From NCBI GenBank assembly GCA_051954695.1, contig JBQCHL010000027.1, forward strand, positions 1 through 64,000: a stretch of DNA of 64,000 nucleotides, given 5' to 3'. Of this stretch, positions 26,142 to 36,549 are shown piece by piece. The translations under genes were made by a program, and so were the position numbers. Positions within the stretch are counted from its first letter, which is position 1; the number at the start of each line of letters is the position of its first letter. Below the pieces are notes generated by a model that searched no databases, was not told where the DNA came from, and was given only the letters and a program-made list of their open reading frames with translations. This DNA comes from Terrimonas_A sp051954695. Lineage in GTDB: Bacteria > Bacteroidota > Bacteroidia > Chitinophagales > Chitinophagaceae.

Positions 26142-28634
26142 TTACCTGGATATCTCCACTTGCTTTTCTTTACCATCTTCCGGCAGTCTCACATAGCAGA
26201 TACCATTCTTTTCATCCCATGCCCAGCCTGTTTTTTGCAACACTTTGCCGGCAGTGGAATTGAACGCGGTAAAAGACTGTGGTGAGATCAGTTTTCCGGC
26301 AATGGATATTTTTCCGGGTTTTGAAGAGAGATATAATTTCAGGATATAATCCCTTTTGCCCGGGGCTGTGTACCCGTTGTTTTTCCTGGCCTCTGCATTG
26401 AATACATATTTATCCTCCAGGGCCTGGAGACTGAACTTAACTGAACTGGAAACATTCTCCAGGTAATTGTTGGTTTCACCATCATCTTCATACAACGTGA
26501 AAGAGGTTTGCTGACCTTCAGCAGCAGGATATATTTGCAACGTCAATGGATAATCCCTGCGTTCATGCACATACTGCATTACCGGCATCATGGGTATAAT
26601 AGAACCTCTTTTTACAAAAATGGGTATCCTGCTCAGTGGTGTTTTATAATTGATGGTTTGTTCGCCTTCATATATTGTTTTACCATCATTAAAATCGATC
26701 CACTCTCCTTCCGGTAAATATACTTTCCGGCTTTGAGCGCTTTTTTTAACCACAGGTGCCACCAGCAGTTCTTTTCCGAAAAGGAATTGATCGTCTACAG
26801 AAAAAGTTTGCGGATCATTGGGGTATTCCAGCAAGAGCGCCCGCATAAGAGGCAAACCTTTATCATGCGCTTCCCTTGCATAAGTGTAGATATAAGGGAA
26901 TAACTGGTATTTCAATTCAATGGCTGCACGGCAATTCTTTTCCGCTTCTGTGCCGAACAGCCAGGGTTCTGCAGCATTGTCCCCTTCATGATGCGCACGG
27001 CTTAAAGGATTGAATACACCGAATTGCAGCCAGCGTGTATACAATTCTGCCATTGCAGAATAATCTTTGATATCACCGCAATAACCGGAAATATCGGTGG
27101 CCCAAAAGGGAATGCCCCCCATACCAGCCGATAAACCGACCGGTATTTGATTGGCCAGCCTGTTCCATCCATCCAGTACATCATCACCATTCCCACTGTC
27201 GCCCGACCAGCCGAACGTATAACGCTGCAGGCCTGCATAAGCAGCTCTTGTCATCTGGAAAATGCGTTTGCCGGGATTGCGTTTTTCAAACTGTTCTTTT
27301 ACCACTTTATCCCAGGTAAGTCCATACACATTATGTATCTCATCATGCATACCTGCATGATGCTTCATGAATAATCTTTCTGTAGCGTCTTCATTGCTCC
27401 AGGCAGGTTCGCCCATATCCGTCCAGAATCCTCTTACACCATCATTGATCGGTTTTTGCTGGTAGCTGCCCCACCAGTCGGCAACACCAGGTTTAGTAAA
27501 ATCAACCACACCACAATTGCCACCCCAGGGCCAGGGCATATCGTAGCTCTTGCCTGTTCTTATATCTGTAGTGAAGTATCCCAATGCATCGGCTTCTTTC
27601 CATTGTGGAGCTGTTTTCTGTGAGATCACGGGGTCCTGCGACACGATCATTTTAAAACCCAATGAATCAAGATAGTGCAGCATTCCTTTGGGATTGGTGT
27701 ACCTTTCTTTGTTCCATTCAAAATTCTGCAGGCCTTCAGTCCAGCCGATATCCTGGTAAATGATATCACAAGGGATCCTGCGTTTACGGAATTCTGCGGC
27801 AATACTACGAGCCAGGGGTTCATTGGTATACATACCTCTGGATTGTGAAAAACCCAGTGCCCATTCGGGAGGCATAATAGGTTTACCGGTCAGTTGCATG
27901 TATTGCTCAATGATCTGTTTGTAATCGCTGCCATGAATAAAGTAATAGATCAATTCCCCGCCTGGTGCTTCAAAGCTGTAATAATCTTCTGATGCTGTTC
28001 CAAAACGGAATACACTTTTATACGTATTATCAAAGAAGACGCCATAGCGATAGCTGCTTAAAAAGAAGGGAATGCTTTTGTAGAGCGGGTCTTCATTGGG
28101 TGAGTAACAGGGCTTATCACTGTTCCACATTGTGTAAGAATGCCCGCGCCGGTTGAGAGGTCCTGATTTCTCCCCTAAACCAAAGAACTGTTCGTCGCTG
28201 CGAAGGGTCTTATACGCGATCAGTTTACTGCTGTCTTTCAGCAAGCCTTTATCCTGGTAATCGCCCTGCAATAACTTCTGGTATTTATCAAAGATCTGCA
28301 GGCGGAAAGGCCTTTTGTCAACACGCACACGTAAACGTGAAGTGAAGATCTCATAGGATTCCGGGCGGTCTTCCACCTGTATCTTTCCCACATCCTCAAT
28401 CGTTTCCTTTACAACAGCGAACGACTCATTATTTCTTTTAAACTCACCTGAAGGAGCATACCATACTTTCAGCATACTTCCAGAGCAAAACTTTATAGAG
28501 ACCTTAGCGCCTTTATCACAATTAAAAATCACAGTATTTCCTTCTATAGAGAAAGAAGCACAATTACCAGGCGATTGGGTATATCCTGCCAACACAATGA
28601 AACAGGCGATATACAGTAAAGAAAACTTCTTCAT
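26142..28634 (-). CDS. Glycoside hydrolase family 31 enzyme (alpha-glucosidase / alpha-xylosidase type)
   Basis: The product is 830 aa with a signal peptide (1-19). An N-terminal beta domain contains QFFGLGEKSGPLNRRG; the (beta/alpha)8 domain has the nucleophile D406 in GFWTDMGEP and the acid/base D479 in GWSGDSGNG; a C-terminal beta domain follows with the DUF5110-like strand TLYEDDGETNNYLENV. GH31 retains anomeric configuration and most members release glucose or xylose from non-reducing ends. Next to a GH66 dextranase the likely role is alpha-glucosidase on isomalto-oligosaccharides in the periplasm. It lies 13 nt downstream of the GH66 gene. Confidence 0.95.
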   Translation of the reverse strand: MKKFSLLYIACFIVLAGYTQSPGNCASFSIEGNTVIFNCDKGAKVSIKFCSGSMLKVWYAPSGEFKRNNESFAVVKETIEDVGKIQVEDRPESYEIFTSRLRVRVDKRPFRLQIFDKYQKLLQGDYQDKGLLKDSSKLIAYKTLRSDEQFFGLGEKSGPLNRRGHSYTMWNSDKPCYSPNEDPLYKSIPFFLSSYRYGVFFDNTYKSVFRFGTASEDYYSFEAPGGELIYYFIHGSDYKQIIEQYMQLTGKPIMPPEWALGFSQSRGMYTNEPLARSIAAEFRKRRIPCDIIYQDIGWTEGLQNFEWNKERYTNPKGMLHYLDSLGFKMIVSQDPVISQKTAPQWKEADALGYFTTDIRTGKSYDMPWPWGGNCGVVDFTKPGVADWWGSYQQKPINDGVRGFWTDMGEPAWSNEDATERLFMKHHAGMHDEIHNVYGLTWDKVVKEQFEKRNPGKRIFQMTRAAYAGLQRYTFGWSGDSGNGDDVLDGWNRLANQIPVGLSAGMGGIPFWATDISGYCGDIKDYSAMAELYTRWLQFGVFNPLSRAHHEGDNAAEPWLFGTEAEKNCRAAIELKYQLFPYIYTYAREAHDKGLPLMRALLLEYPNDPQTFSVDDQFLFGKELLVAPVVKKSAQSRKVYLPEGEWIDFNDGKTIYEGEQTINYKTPLSRIPIFVKRGSIIPMMPVMQYVHERRDYPLTLQIYPAAEGQQTSFTLYEDDGETNNYLENVSSSVKFSLQALEDKYVFNAEARKNNGYTAPGKRDYILKLYLSSKPGKISIAGKLISPQSFTAFNSTAGKVLQKTGWAWDEKNGICYVRLPEDGKEKQVEISR

Positions 28635-28647
28635 AATAATTATATGA

Positions 28648-30423
28648 TCAATATTCTGCTACCAACATATCCCAGTATTTCAGGGAAGGAAGCGTAAATG
28701 AGACCTTGTTGCCGGTTTGAGTAAATGATATAGAAGTAGCCACACCACTATTAAAATCAGGTGAAGCCAGCCATAATTTTTTCACCGTACCTGATGCAGT
28801 AAAATCCAGGGCTGCATTCTCTATCAGCGCAGGTTGAGGCTGTGTGGCATGTGTATCCCGCCATTCCAGCGAATTGGCATTGGTAAAATTGAGCAGGTGC
28901 ATTACCTGCCTGTTGCCAACCATTTTACCATTAACAGCTACTTTTCCTGCTGCAGCCGGCCAGTTGCTCAATGACAGTTTACCATTGGTGCAAACCAGCG
29001 CTGGGCTATTAAAGGTACCACCATCACGCAACAGGTTTTCATACGCCACCAGGAAATCATAATAGCACAGCAGGGATACTTTCAATTCATCCGGCATCTG
29101 CAGGTTATTATTGGGAAAATACTCCTTGCCTAATAAATGCTCACCCAATTCAAGATGTGAACCGCCAAAGGAAAATATAACGGCGTCGGCCAGCAACACG
29201 GCAGGAGTATTGAAATAGCCGGGATTGTCTGCATGCGCATAATTCACATAAGCAGCCAGCACCGTTTTTTTGGTACCGCCACTATAAAAATCGTTATTGG
29301 CAATAATATTCGCCAGATCTTCGAACTTTTCATTCGGCCCCCATACTTCGGTATACAAAAAATCAATCGGTGAGGCAGCAATACTGCCCTGTTGTCCGTA
29401 CTGATTCACCGCATTCATCACCAGCCGCTTTGTTGGCGCAGCATTTTTCATTGCCTGTAAAAAAGGTTTGAATGTAGCCGCCTGGTTGATCTGCTGACCC
29501 GTGAACGTGTAAAGACTTCCGCGATCACCGAGAGCATCCACATGATAGCCGTCAAAATTCAGTGCACCATATACATCGGCGTTCTTAGCGGCCAGATAAT
29601 TTTGCCAGTTGGGATTACCTGCATCCACCACAAAAATATCGCTCTTAAAAAAGGGCTGTGGCAGATCATGTTTGTCTTTTTGTCCATGGCTGGCATCTTT
29701 ATAAGCATACCATTCTTCAGCTACACCATCCGCTGCTGCATCATCGAGAGCGCCGAAAGCCAGGTTATAAAACATCGAGCGGATATTATTATCATGTGCT
29801 GCTTTGATATATCCTTTCAAGGTAGAGAGGTATACATCTTTGTTGGAAATTTCCTTCCAGTTATTCTGTGGCGCAGTAGCTGTACCGGCCAGTGGTTTAT
29901 GATGCTTATACAGCCAGTCGTAATATTGAATACCATTAATGTGGTGGCGTGAAAGGTTTTTGACCACTTTACTGATATCATCATTGCTGAGTTGTCCGAA
30001 ATTGGTCAGGAAGCCATATCGTGGGAATTTTGCCCAGTCGGACGATACGTCCACAGCAACACTGGCATGGATCTTTTCTTTATTCTCCACTACTTCATAC
30101 AGATCAACAAGGTAGCCGGTAAAATCGGCTGCAGGTACTGTCCAGGTCCAGGAATTGCCGGACAGGGACGTTTCGCTGATGGTTTCATTCAAATGCCTGT
30201 ACCGTATTTTAATATTTCCTGTAAGAGGTTTATTCAGCGTAAACTGGACTTTTTCACCCGGTGCATACATCGCTTTATCCGTATAAACAGTCAACGCAAA
30301 AGAAGCCCCATAAGTGATTGGATCGTTCTTCGGTTCATCCCTTTTACATCCGGCTGTTATGATCAGCAAAGCCAGTAAACCACAGCTTAAATACTTCATC
30401 CGCATCTGTTCTTTATTTATCAT
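28648..30423 (-). CDS. GH66 dextranase-like lipoprotein
   Basis: GH66 enzymes cut alpha-1,6-glucan (dextran) or form cyclic isomaltooligosaccharides. This one is 591 aa. The lipobox TAGC (C26) anchors it, probably on the cell surface. The N-terminal beta-sandwich (about 40-125) precedes the barrel, which opens with FPRYGFLTNFG. The nucleophile is D296 in FDGYHVDALGD, matching the FDGWxxDxxGD motif of the streptococcal enzyme, and the acid/base is E359 in LYTEVWG. A C-terminal beta domain completes it. No CITase-specific insert is obvious. An ATG at 30399 (MKYLSCGL) is the more natural start. Confidence 0.93.
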   Translation of the reverse strand: MINKEQMRMKYLSCGLLALLIITAGCKRDEPKNDPITYGASFALTVYTDKAMYAPGEKVQFTLNKPLTGNIKIRYRHLNETISETSLSGNSWTWTVPAADFTGYLVDLYEVVENKEKIHASVAVDVSSDWAKFPRYGFLTNFGQLSNDDISKVVKNLSRHHINGIQYYDWLYKHHKPLAGTATAPQNNWKEISNKDVYLSTLKGYIKAAHDNNIRSMFYNLAFGALDDAAADGVAEEWYAYKDASHGQKDKHDLPQPFFKSDIFVVDAGNPNWQNYLAAKNADVYGALNFDGYHVDALGDRGSLYTFTGQQINQAATFKPFLQAMKNAAPTKRLVMNAVNQYGQQGSIAASPIDFLYTEVWGPNEKFEDLANIIANNDFYSGGTKKTVLAAYVNYAHADNPGYFNTPAVLLADAVIFSFGGSHLELGEHLLGKEYFPNNNLQMPDELKVSLLCYYDFLVAYENLLRDGGTFNSPALVCTNGKLSLSNWPAAAGKVAVNGKMVGNRQVMHLLNFTNANSLEWRDTHATQPQPALIENAALDFTASGTVKKLWLASPDFNSGVATSISFTQTGNKVSFTLPSLKYWDMLVAEY

Positions 30424-30440
30424 TAGGGTTTGACCAGGAT

Positions 30441-31937
30441 CTATTGCTTCACAATAGAAATAGTTTCATACAGTTGATTAATGGTGATTTTATAATTACC
30501 AGCCTGTGATATTTTCCATTTAAAATCAGGGCTGCCAGAAGCCACAAACTTCATCTGGGTGCTTCCGGGGCCGGAACCATTGATCACCGGCATAAAATAA
30601 TCGCAACCCCAGTTGCCTGTTGCCAGCGGGAATTTGAACTCACCAACACTCATTGGGCCTGTATAAGTAAACTCATACGGATTGCCTGCCACAGGGGTCA
30701 TAGGTTGAGGGTTATCAATATTCCAGCCGGCAGGTGTTGCATCCCCTACCATCCAGATATTGGTATATGGTGTGAATGGCTTTATCTGGATCGACAGGTT
30801 TTGCAGATCCAGTTTGATCTTATACGGACCAGGATTGGTGATCTGCCATTTATTATCCGGGCTACCATTGGGTACCAACTGAACAGATGTTTCTGTAATT
30901 GCCGGATGATTGCTCAGCGGCATATAATAATCCGTATTGAAATTGCCTGTTGCCACCGGTATCTTGAATTCCCCGGCAGTCAGTATTCCGTTATAGGTGA
31001 ACACGAACATATTGGAAGAATCAACCCGCATTTCAGAAGGATTATCTATGTTCCAACCTGTAGGAACAGCATCACCCAGCATCCATAATCTTGTATAAGG
31101 TGGTGTATTCGCTGCTGTAACAGAGATAGTCAGGTTCAACAGGTTTACAGTGATATTATACATCCCCTGGCTGATATTGGTAAATTTATCATCCGGCTCA
31201 CTGTCTGATGTTCGGAAAACAAGATGATCTGCATCCACTCCTTTGTTATAGGAAGGCAGGAACTGACCGAGGGTTGTAATAAATTTAAAATCACCTGCAC
31301 GCAGTTGGCCCTGCCAGGTAAACACTCCTGGTTCGCTAAGACTGGGTGATAAAGCTGCTGCCTGGTTATTGTCCCAGCCATTCGGCGCAGCATCTCCGAT
31401 CAAATATAATGTAGTACTTACCGGCTGATAGGTTTTTACCTTAAAAACAAAAACACTGGAAGAATCGGCCAGTTTGGGATCATTGGATACAGCCAGGATC
31501 ACTCTTGCTTCGAGTGTAACTTCTGCACCGGGTGCTGTACTCCAGTGACTGGTCACCAGGTTATTCAGATCATTTACGGAATACTTCCTGGTAAGCACAG
31601 CTTTACCCATTTCTTCTGTAATGGCCTGGCTGAAATTATTGCCCTGCTTGTCTATTTTCAATGTATACGATATGGAAGAATTTGTTCCTTTATTGGAACC
31701 ACTTGTCCAGTTAAGTATAACAGCATCAGCAGAGCGGTTCTTTTCCTCCAACACTACCGAACTTTTATCAGCAGAAAGTGTAAGAGGATTATCACCTTTA
31801 TTCAATTCCATCTTATCGACCTTCTTGCAGGAAAAGAACAGGAGGAGAAAAGCAAGCGTTAAACCAGCCAGATAAACCGGTTTTATTTTTTGGGTGGTAT
31901 GGTTATATGCAAGCATAAAAGTTTTTTGATGGTTCAT
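30441..31937 (-). CDS. SusE/SusF-type surface glycan-binding lipoprotein with three tandem modules
   Basis: The product is 498 aa. The signal peptide ends at lipobox FFSC (C37). A SusE-type Ig-like domain (about 45-170; LTLSADKSSVVLEE) is followed by three homologous SusF starch-binding-like modules of about 105 residues starting near 174, 285 and 393, marked by LYLIGDAAPNGWD, LWMLGDAVPTGWNIDN and IWMVGDATPAGWNIDN. It should hold glucan chains at the outer surface. The frame is open to 32081, but that extension overlaps susD and lacks protein character; the ATG at 31937 lies 13 nt after the susD stop. Tandem modules two and three are especially alike. Confidence 0.9.
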   Translation of the reverse strand: MNHQKTFMLAYNHTTQKIKPVYLAGLTLAFLLLFFSCKKVDKMELNKGDNPLTLSADKSSVVLEEKNRSADAVILNWTSGSNKGTNSSISYTLKIDKQGNNFSQAITEEMGKAVLTRKYSVNDLNNLVTSHWSTAPGAEVTLEARVILAVSNDPKLADSSSVFVFKVKTYQPVSTTLYLIGDAAPNGWDNNQAAALSPSLSEPGVFTWQGQLRAGDFKFITTLGQFLPSYNKGVDADHLVFRTSDSEPDDKFTNISQGMYNITVNLLNLTISVTAANTPPYTRLWMLGDAVPTGWNIDNPSEMRVDSSNMFVFTYNGILTAGEFKIPVATGNFNTDYYMPLSNHPAITETSVQLVPNGSPDNKWQITNPGPYKIKLDLQNLSIQIKPFTPYTNIWMVGDATPAGWNIDNPQPMTPVAGNPYEFTYTGPMSVGEFKFPLATGNWGCDYFMPVINGSGPGSTQMKFVASGSPDFKWKISQAGNYKITINQLYETISIVKQ

Positions 31938-31950
31938 ATAAAAACTATGA

Positions 31951-33450
31951 TCAGTAACCTGGGTTTTGTACGAGGTTAGGATTGGCTTCGATCTCTTTTT
32001 GTGGTATCGGCAGCAGCAAATGTTTGGTTGCGGCATTGGATTTGCCGATGCTGTGCAGGAAGTCCAATCCATATTGTCCATTGTTCACTCTTACCAGATC
32101 GAACCACCAATGGCCTTCAAAAGCCAGTTCCATTCTCCGTTCGTGTAATATTTTTTCGCGCAGTGCTGCCTGGTTCAAACCTTGCACATCAGACAGACCA
32201 GCCCTTCTTCTCACCCTGTTCAAAGGCCCGCCTGCATTAATGGAAGTAGAAGGCAATTGTGCTTCTGCTGTTTTACCCAATTCATTCAAAGCCTCGGCCT
32301 GCATCAGCAGCACATCTGAGTAGCGCAATACAGGAAAGTCGGCAGGATTAGTATCGTAATCAGGAGAAATGGATTTTGGTACCAGGAATTTCCTCAGGTT
32401 ATAACCTGTCATGGAATAAGAAGCCTGGTAGGTTTTACCATCAAAATTTGGCCCGCCTGCATAAAGTACCGTTTGATCTTTACGCGTATCACCGGCTTCA
32501 TAAGCATTCACAAATTCCTGTGTTGGCTGGTCCCATCCATATCCGCCGCCAACAAAATCGCTATTGCGCGGGCCAGTGAAAGTGCTTACCCAGGACGACT
32601 GGTTTTCGTTATCCCAGAAGCTATAGCTGGTTTTACCGATATACTGCACTTCAAAAAGTGATTCGCTGGAGTTTTTGGTAAGTGGGCTGAAATTATCGCT
32701 GTAATTCGCATTCAGAGTATAACCCAGTGAAGCCACCTGTTCACACAGATCAAGCGTTTTCTGGTATTGTCCCAGGGTGAGATAAACTTTTGCCAGCATC
32801 CCTGCAGCAGCTCCTTTGGAAGCTCGACCGATATCTGTACCGGAATAGCTGGTGCGAGGTGGAAGTAATGAGGTCGCTTTTGTGAGGTCATCAATGATCA
32901 GGTTATACACTTCCGACTTGCTGGCGCGTGTGGGACGAAGATCGTCTGAAGGAGTTTGGGGAACAGTGATCAGAGGCACATCTCCAAACAAACGGGCAAG
33001 TATAAAATAATAGGTAGCTCTTAAAAAATGGGCTTCTCCCAGTATCCTGTTTTTCAATTCTCCATCGATATTCATGGAAGGAACATTCTGCAAAACAAGA
33101 TTAGCGCGCAGAATGCCTGGCGCAGGTCCACGCCAGATGTCGAGTGCTGCGGCATTATCAGTAGCTGTTACAAAATTGGCGATATCCTGTGTTTCGATAC
33201 CGTCTGTTCCGCCACCGGCCCCTACTACACTGTTGCCGGCCCAGATATCGGTCGTCCACATACGCAGGTTATAAAGTTTTGGCCATTGCAAAGGCTGGTA
33301 AGCTCCGTTGATACCAGCGATGGCATCAGCTTCTGTTAACCAGAAATTGGAAGTGTTCACAGAATCGAGCGGGGCCTTATCCAAGAATTTACTGCAACTG
33401 CAAAATACCAGTGCAGTGATGATCACAATCGTATTTTTAACTGTTTTCAT
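31951..33450 (-). CDS. susD: SusD/RagB-family surface glycan-binding lipoprotein
   Basis: The product is 499 aa. The signal peptide ends in a cysteine-rich lipobox (VFCSCSKFLDKAPL, Cys 17 or 19), the usual SusD start. TPR-like helices and the SusD_RagB C-terminal region (PLNRVRRRAGL, REKILHERRMELAFEGHWWFDLVR) are clear, ending in NPNLVQNPGY as the family does. It forms the lid over the SusC channel. The frame extends upstream to 33522, but the ATG at 33450 matches the signal peptide and leaves a 19-nt gap to susC. Confidence 0.97.
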   Translation of the reverse strand: MKTVKNTIVIITALVFCSCSKFLDKAPLDSVNTSNFWLTEADAIAGINGAYQPLQWPKLYNLRMWTTDIWAGNSVVGAGGGTDGIETQDIANFVTATDNAAALDIWRGPAPGILRANLVLQNVPSMNIDGELKNRILGEAHFLRATYYFILARLFGDVPLITVPQTPSDDLRPTRASKSEVYNLIIDDLTKATSLLPPRTSYSGTDIGRASKGAAAGMLAKVYLTLGQYQKTLDLCEQVASLGYTLNANYSDNFSPLTKNSSESLFEVQYIGKTSYSFWDNENQSSWVSTFTGPRNSDFVGGGYGWDQPTQEFVNAYEAGDTRKDQTVLYAGGPNFDGKTYQASYSMTGYNLRKFLVPKSISPDYDTNPADFPVLRYSDVLLMQAEALNELGKTAEAQLPSTSINAGGPLNRVRRRAGLSDVQGLNQAALREKILHERRMELAFEGHWWFDLVRVNNGQYGLDFLHSIGKSNAATKHLLLPIPQKEIEANPNLVQNPGY

Positions 33451-33469
33451 ACAGAAACAATTTGAGCTA

Positions 33470-36400
33470 TTAAAAACTAATATTGATACCGGCGCTGAGT
33501 GTCCTGGTAACAGGATACACATTCAGATCAATGCCATTGGCAGGAACTTCAGGATCGAAGCCGGTGTATTTGGTGAACGTGACAAGGTTCTGCGCAGAGA
33601 GATATATCCTGGCTGAACTCATTTTTGCTTTTTCAGCAATGCGCTTGGGAAGTGTATATCCCAATGTCACATTTTTGATACGCAGATATGAACCGTCTTC
33701 AATGAACCGGTCAGAAACGCGTGTGTTCTTATTAGGGTCATTGAACACTGCACGGGGCATGGTATTGCTGGTGTTAGGGCCTGTCCAGCGGTCAAGCACT
33801 GCTGTGGTTTGATTCATGGCCACTGCCATTCCTTCCTGGTAAATGCGGTTCGCATTATAGATCTTGTTGCCCGCAACACCTTGCAGGAAAATACCAAGAT
33901 CAAAACCCTTCCAGGCAAAAGTATTGTTCATCGCAAAAATGAAGGACGGGTTAGGATTGCCGAGGAATGTGCGGTCGTTATCATCGATCTTTCCATCATT
34001 GTTCAGATCTCTGAAACGGATATCGCCGGGAGAGGTACGGTTAAAAGGATCAGAGCCCGGTACCTGCACAGCATAATCATCCACATCTTTTTGCGTCTGA
34101 AAAAGACCATTGGTCACAAACCCATAAAACTCGTTGATAGGATAACCTCCCGGGTGCTGGACAGACAGGTTTTGGTTTAAACCAATACTGCCGGTATACA
34201 TAGGAATAGTATCATTCAGCCGGATGATCCGGTTTTGATTATAAGCAACATTAAAGCTGGTATTCCATTCAAAAGCTCCTTTGGTGTTTTGTGTGGAAAC
34301 AGTCAGTTCGATCCCCCTGTTCTGCACTTTACCCAGGTTGATACTGGGCACCACAATATCTGAGTAACCAGTGGAAATAGGAACTGACATTGGTACCAGC
34401 ATATCATTGGTGTTCTTGATATAACCATCCACGGTTACATTCACGCGGTTATTAAAAAGTGTTGCATCCAGGCCGAAGTTAGCCTGCTCTACCCTTTCCC
34501 ACCTGATGCCGGGGTTGGGGATCATCAATGGAACGATCGCCGTTACTGCTGTTCCGTTGAAGTTATATTGAACCGTTTGCAGAACAGAAGCAAAAGAATA
34601 GTTACCTATATTCTGATTACCGGTAACACCATAACCCACACGAAGCTTCAGATCATTGACCATATCTGTCTTCTTAAAAAACCCTTCTTCAGATATTCTC
34701 CATGCTGCAGAAGCAGATGGGAATGTGCCATAGCGGTTGTCTTTACCAAACCGCGAAGAGCCATCGCGGCGGACAGTAGCTGTTAAAAGATATTTATTCT
34801 TATAACCATAATTCACACGGCCCATCAGGGAGAACAGGGCCCATTCATTAGCACCGCCACCTACTGTAGGTAAAATGGTACCATTGCTCAACTGCTGCGT
34901 TACATCACTTGCAAACTGCTGGATGGAACCATTCATGCCATCATACCGGCTGGCTTGCGCACTGCTTCCTGCCAGTACAGTAAGATTATGATCACCGAAA
35001 CGTGTGTCATAGGTGAAATAATTATCCCAAAGCCAGGTAATCGATTTGTTATATGCTTCTGCCAGGTAAGAATTTGGTTGTGGAATGGGTTGCCAGTTAT
35101 ATTTCGGTGCCCAGTTGCGCGAATCCCAGAAAGCAGCCTGTATGCCTGCAGTTGATTTGAATTTGAGGCCGCGCATAAGGGTCAGTTCACCATAAATATT
35201 CCCGAGGATATTATACCCTTTTGTTGTGTTATTGTTGATCGTCGCTTTACCGATCGGGTTGGCAACATCCCCTACCCAGGATGGCTGCCCTACAGGACCT
35301 GCATAAGAACCATCCGGATTGTAGATCGGTTGTGTGGGCAGGGCCGACATTGCATTGCGGATATCATAAGAACCGCTTTTTTTGATATCATGATTAAGCG
35401 AAATATTGTTACCAAATTTCAGCCAGTCAAATACACGCGATTCGCTGTTGAACTGAACAGTGTAACGGCGATAACCTGTGTTGATCACGATACCTTCCTG
35501 GTCAAATACGTTTCCGGACACATAATAAGTGGTTTTGGCGTTCCCGCCTGAATAAGACAGGGAGTAGCTCTGCATCGGAGCAGAACGGAATAAAGCGCCT
35601 AACCAATCAGTGCCATTCCCCAATGTTGCAGGATCAGCGAAAGCAGGGTTCTGCGCCTGCCCATTGTTGATCATCATTTCATTGTGGAGAGAAGCAAATT
35701 GCCTGGCAGTGAGCATGGGGACCATATCGGTCGCTTTTTGCACACCGGCAAAACTTTTGAATTCAAGACTGTTCCTTCCATTCGCACCACGTTTGGTAGT
35801 GATCAGCACTACGCCATTGGCGCCTCTCGATCCGTATATCGCAGCGGAGGATGCATCTTTTAACACTTCAATGGAAGCGATATCATCGGGGCTGATATTG
35901 TTCAGCGGAATATCTGCAGGCACACCGTCGATCACCAGCAACGGATCGCTATTGTTAATAGTGCCCGTGCCTCTCACCCTGATGGTGACATTGCTGCCTG
36001 GTGCGCCGGATGAAACGATCTGAACGCCGGCTGCCCTACCCTGCAATGCTTCCCCCACGTTGGGAACAGGCAGTGATTTCAGGTCTTTCCCATTTACAGA
36101 GCTCAAAGAGCCTGTTAAGTCTTTTCTTCTTTGGGTGCCATAGCCTACCACTACCACATCCTGCATGGCGGCAGCCGCAGAGCGAAGGGAAACAGTAATA
36201 TCCGCAGCATTACTGAAAGCCAGCTCAGTACTTTCATAACCTACGTATGAAATGATCAATGTATCGCCCGGAGCGGCGGCAATCGAAAACAGCCCCCCTT
36301 CGTCCGTGGTGGTACCGGTCTGTTTCCCCTTCAATTGAACGGAAACGCCAGCAAGGGGTTTATTATCCTCCTGGGAAATAACCCTGCCGGTCATGCGGCT

Positions 36401-36487
36401 GCTTTGCGCAACCGAGATCATGAACAGGAAAAGAAAAAACAGTAGAACGGAAAGATACCGTGCATAACTGGTAATGCTGCTTGGCAT
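33470..36487 (-). CDS. susC: SusC/RagA-family TonB-dependent outer-membrane transporter
   Basis: The product is 1005 aa. A signal peptide (LSVLLFFLFLFMISVAQSS) precedes a CarboxypepD_reg domain (GRVISQEDNKPLAGVSVQL), the plug with the hallmark VVVGYGTQRRKDLTGS and VLKDASSAAIYGSRGANGVVL, and a 22-strand barrel ending RTLSAGINISF. It imports oligosaccharides captured by SusD using TonB energy. The open frame runs to 36625, but the ATG at 36487 starts the signal peptide. It is the first gene of the operon. The 5' region contains TGCCGGAAACCGGCA (36535-36549). Confidence 0.97.
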   Translation of the reverse strand: MPSSITSYARYLSVLLFFLFLFMISVAQSSRMTGRVISQEDNKPLAGVSVQLKGKQTGTTTDEGGLFSIAAAPGDTLIISYVGYESTELAFSNAADITVSLRSAAAAMQDVVVVGYGTQRRKDLTGSLSSVNGKDLKSLPVPNVGEALQGRAAGVQIVSSGAPGSNVTIRVRGTGTINNSDPLLVIDGVPADIPLNNISPDDIASIEVLKDASSAAIYGSRGANGVVLITTKRGANGRNSLEFKSFAGVQKATDMVPMLTARQFASLHNEMMINNGQAQNPAFADPATLGNGTDWLGALFRSAPMQSYSLSYSGGNAKTTYYVSGNVFDQEGIVINTGYRRYTVQFNSESRVFDWLKFGNNISLNHDIKKSGSYDIRNAMSALPTQPIYNPDGSYAGPVGQPSWVGDVANPIGKATINNNTTKGYNILGNIYGELTLMRGLKFKSTAGIQAAFWDSRNWAPKYNWQPIPQPNSYLAEAYNKSITWLWDNYFTYDTRFGDHNLTVLAGSSAQASRYDGMNGSIQQFASDVTQQLSNGTILPTVGGGANEWALFSLMGRVNYGYKNKYLLTATVRRDGSSRFGKDNRYGTFPSASAAWRISEEGFFKKTDMVNDLKLRVGYGVTGNQNIGNYSFASVLQTVQYNFNGTAVTAIVPLMIPNPGIRWERVEQANFGLDATLFNNRVNVTVDGYIKNTNDMLVPMSVPISTGYSDIVVPSINLGKVQNRGIELTVSTQNTKGAFEWNTSFNVAYNQNRIIRLNDTIPMYTGSIGLNQNLSVQHPGGYPINEFYGFVTNGLFQTQKDVDDYAVQVPGSDPFNRTSPGDIRFRDLNNDGKIDDNDRTFLGNPNPSFIFAMNNTFAWKGFDLGIFLQGVAGNKIYNANRIYQEGMAVAMNQTTAVLDRWTGPNTSNTMPRAVFNDPNKNTRVSDRFIEDGSYLRIKNVTLGYTLPKRIAEKAKMSSARIYLSAQNLVTFTKYTGFDPEVPANGIDLNVYPVTRTLSAGINISF

Positions 36488-36534
36488 AGATGCAATCGTT
36501 TTGGTAATGAATAAAGAACTATCATTATATTTTA

Positions 36535-36549
36535 TGCCGGAAACCGGCA
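36535..36549. promoter_or_regulatory. Short palindrome in the susC / regulator intergenic region
   Basis: TGCCGG-AAA-CCGGCA is a perfect 6-bp inverted repeat, 48 nt upstream of the susC start. On the minus strand it follows a TTTG word and precedes TATAAT-like sequence, so it may be an operator of the hybrid regulator or a leader hairpin. Confidence 0.35.
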
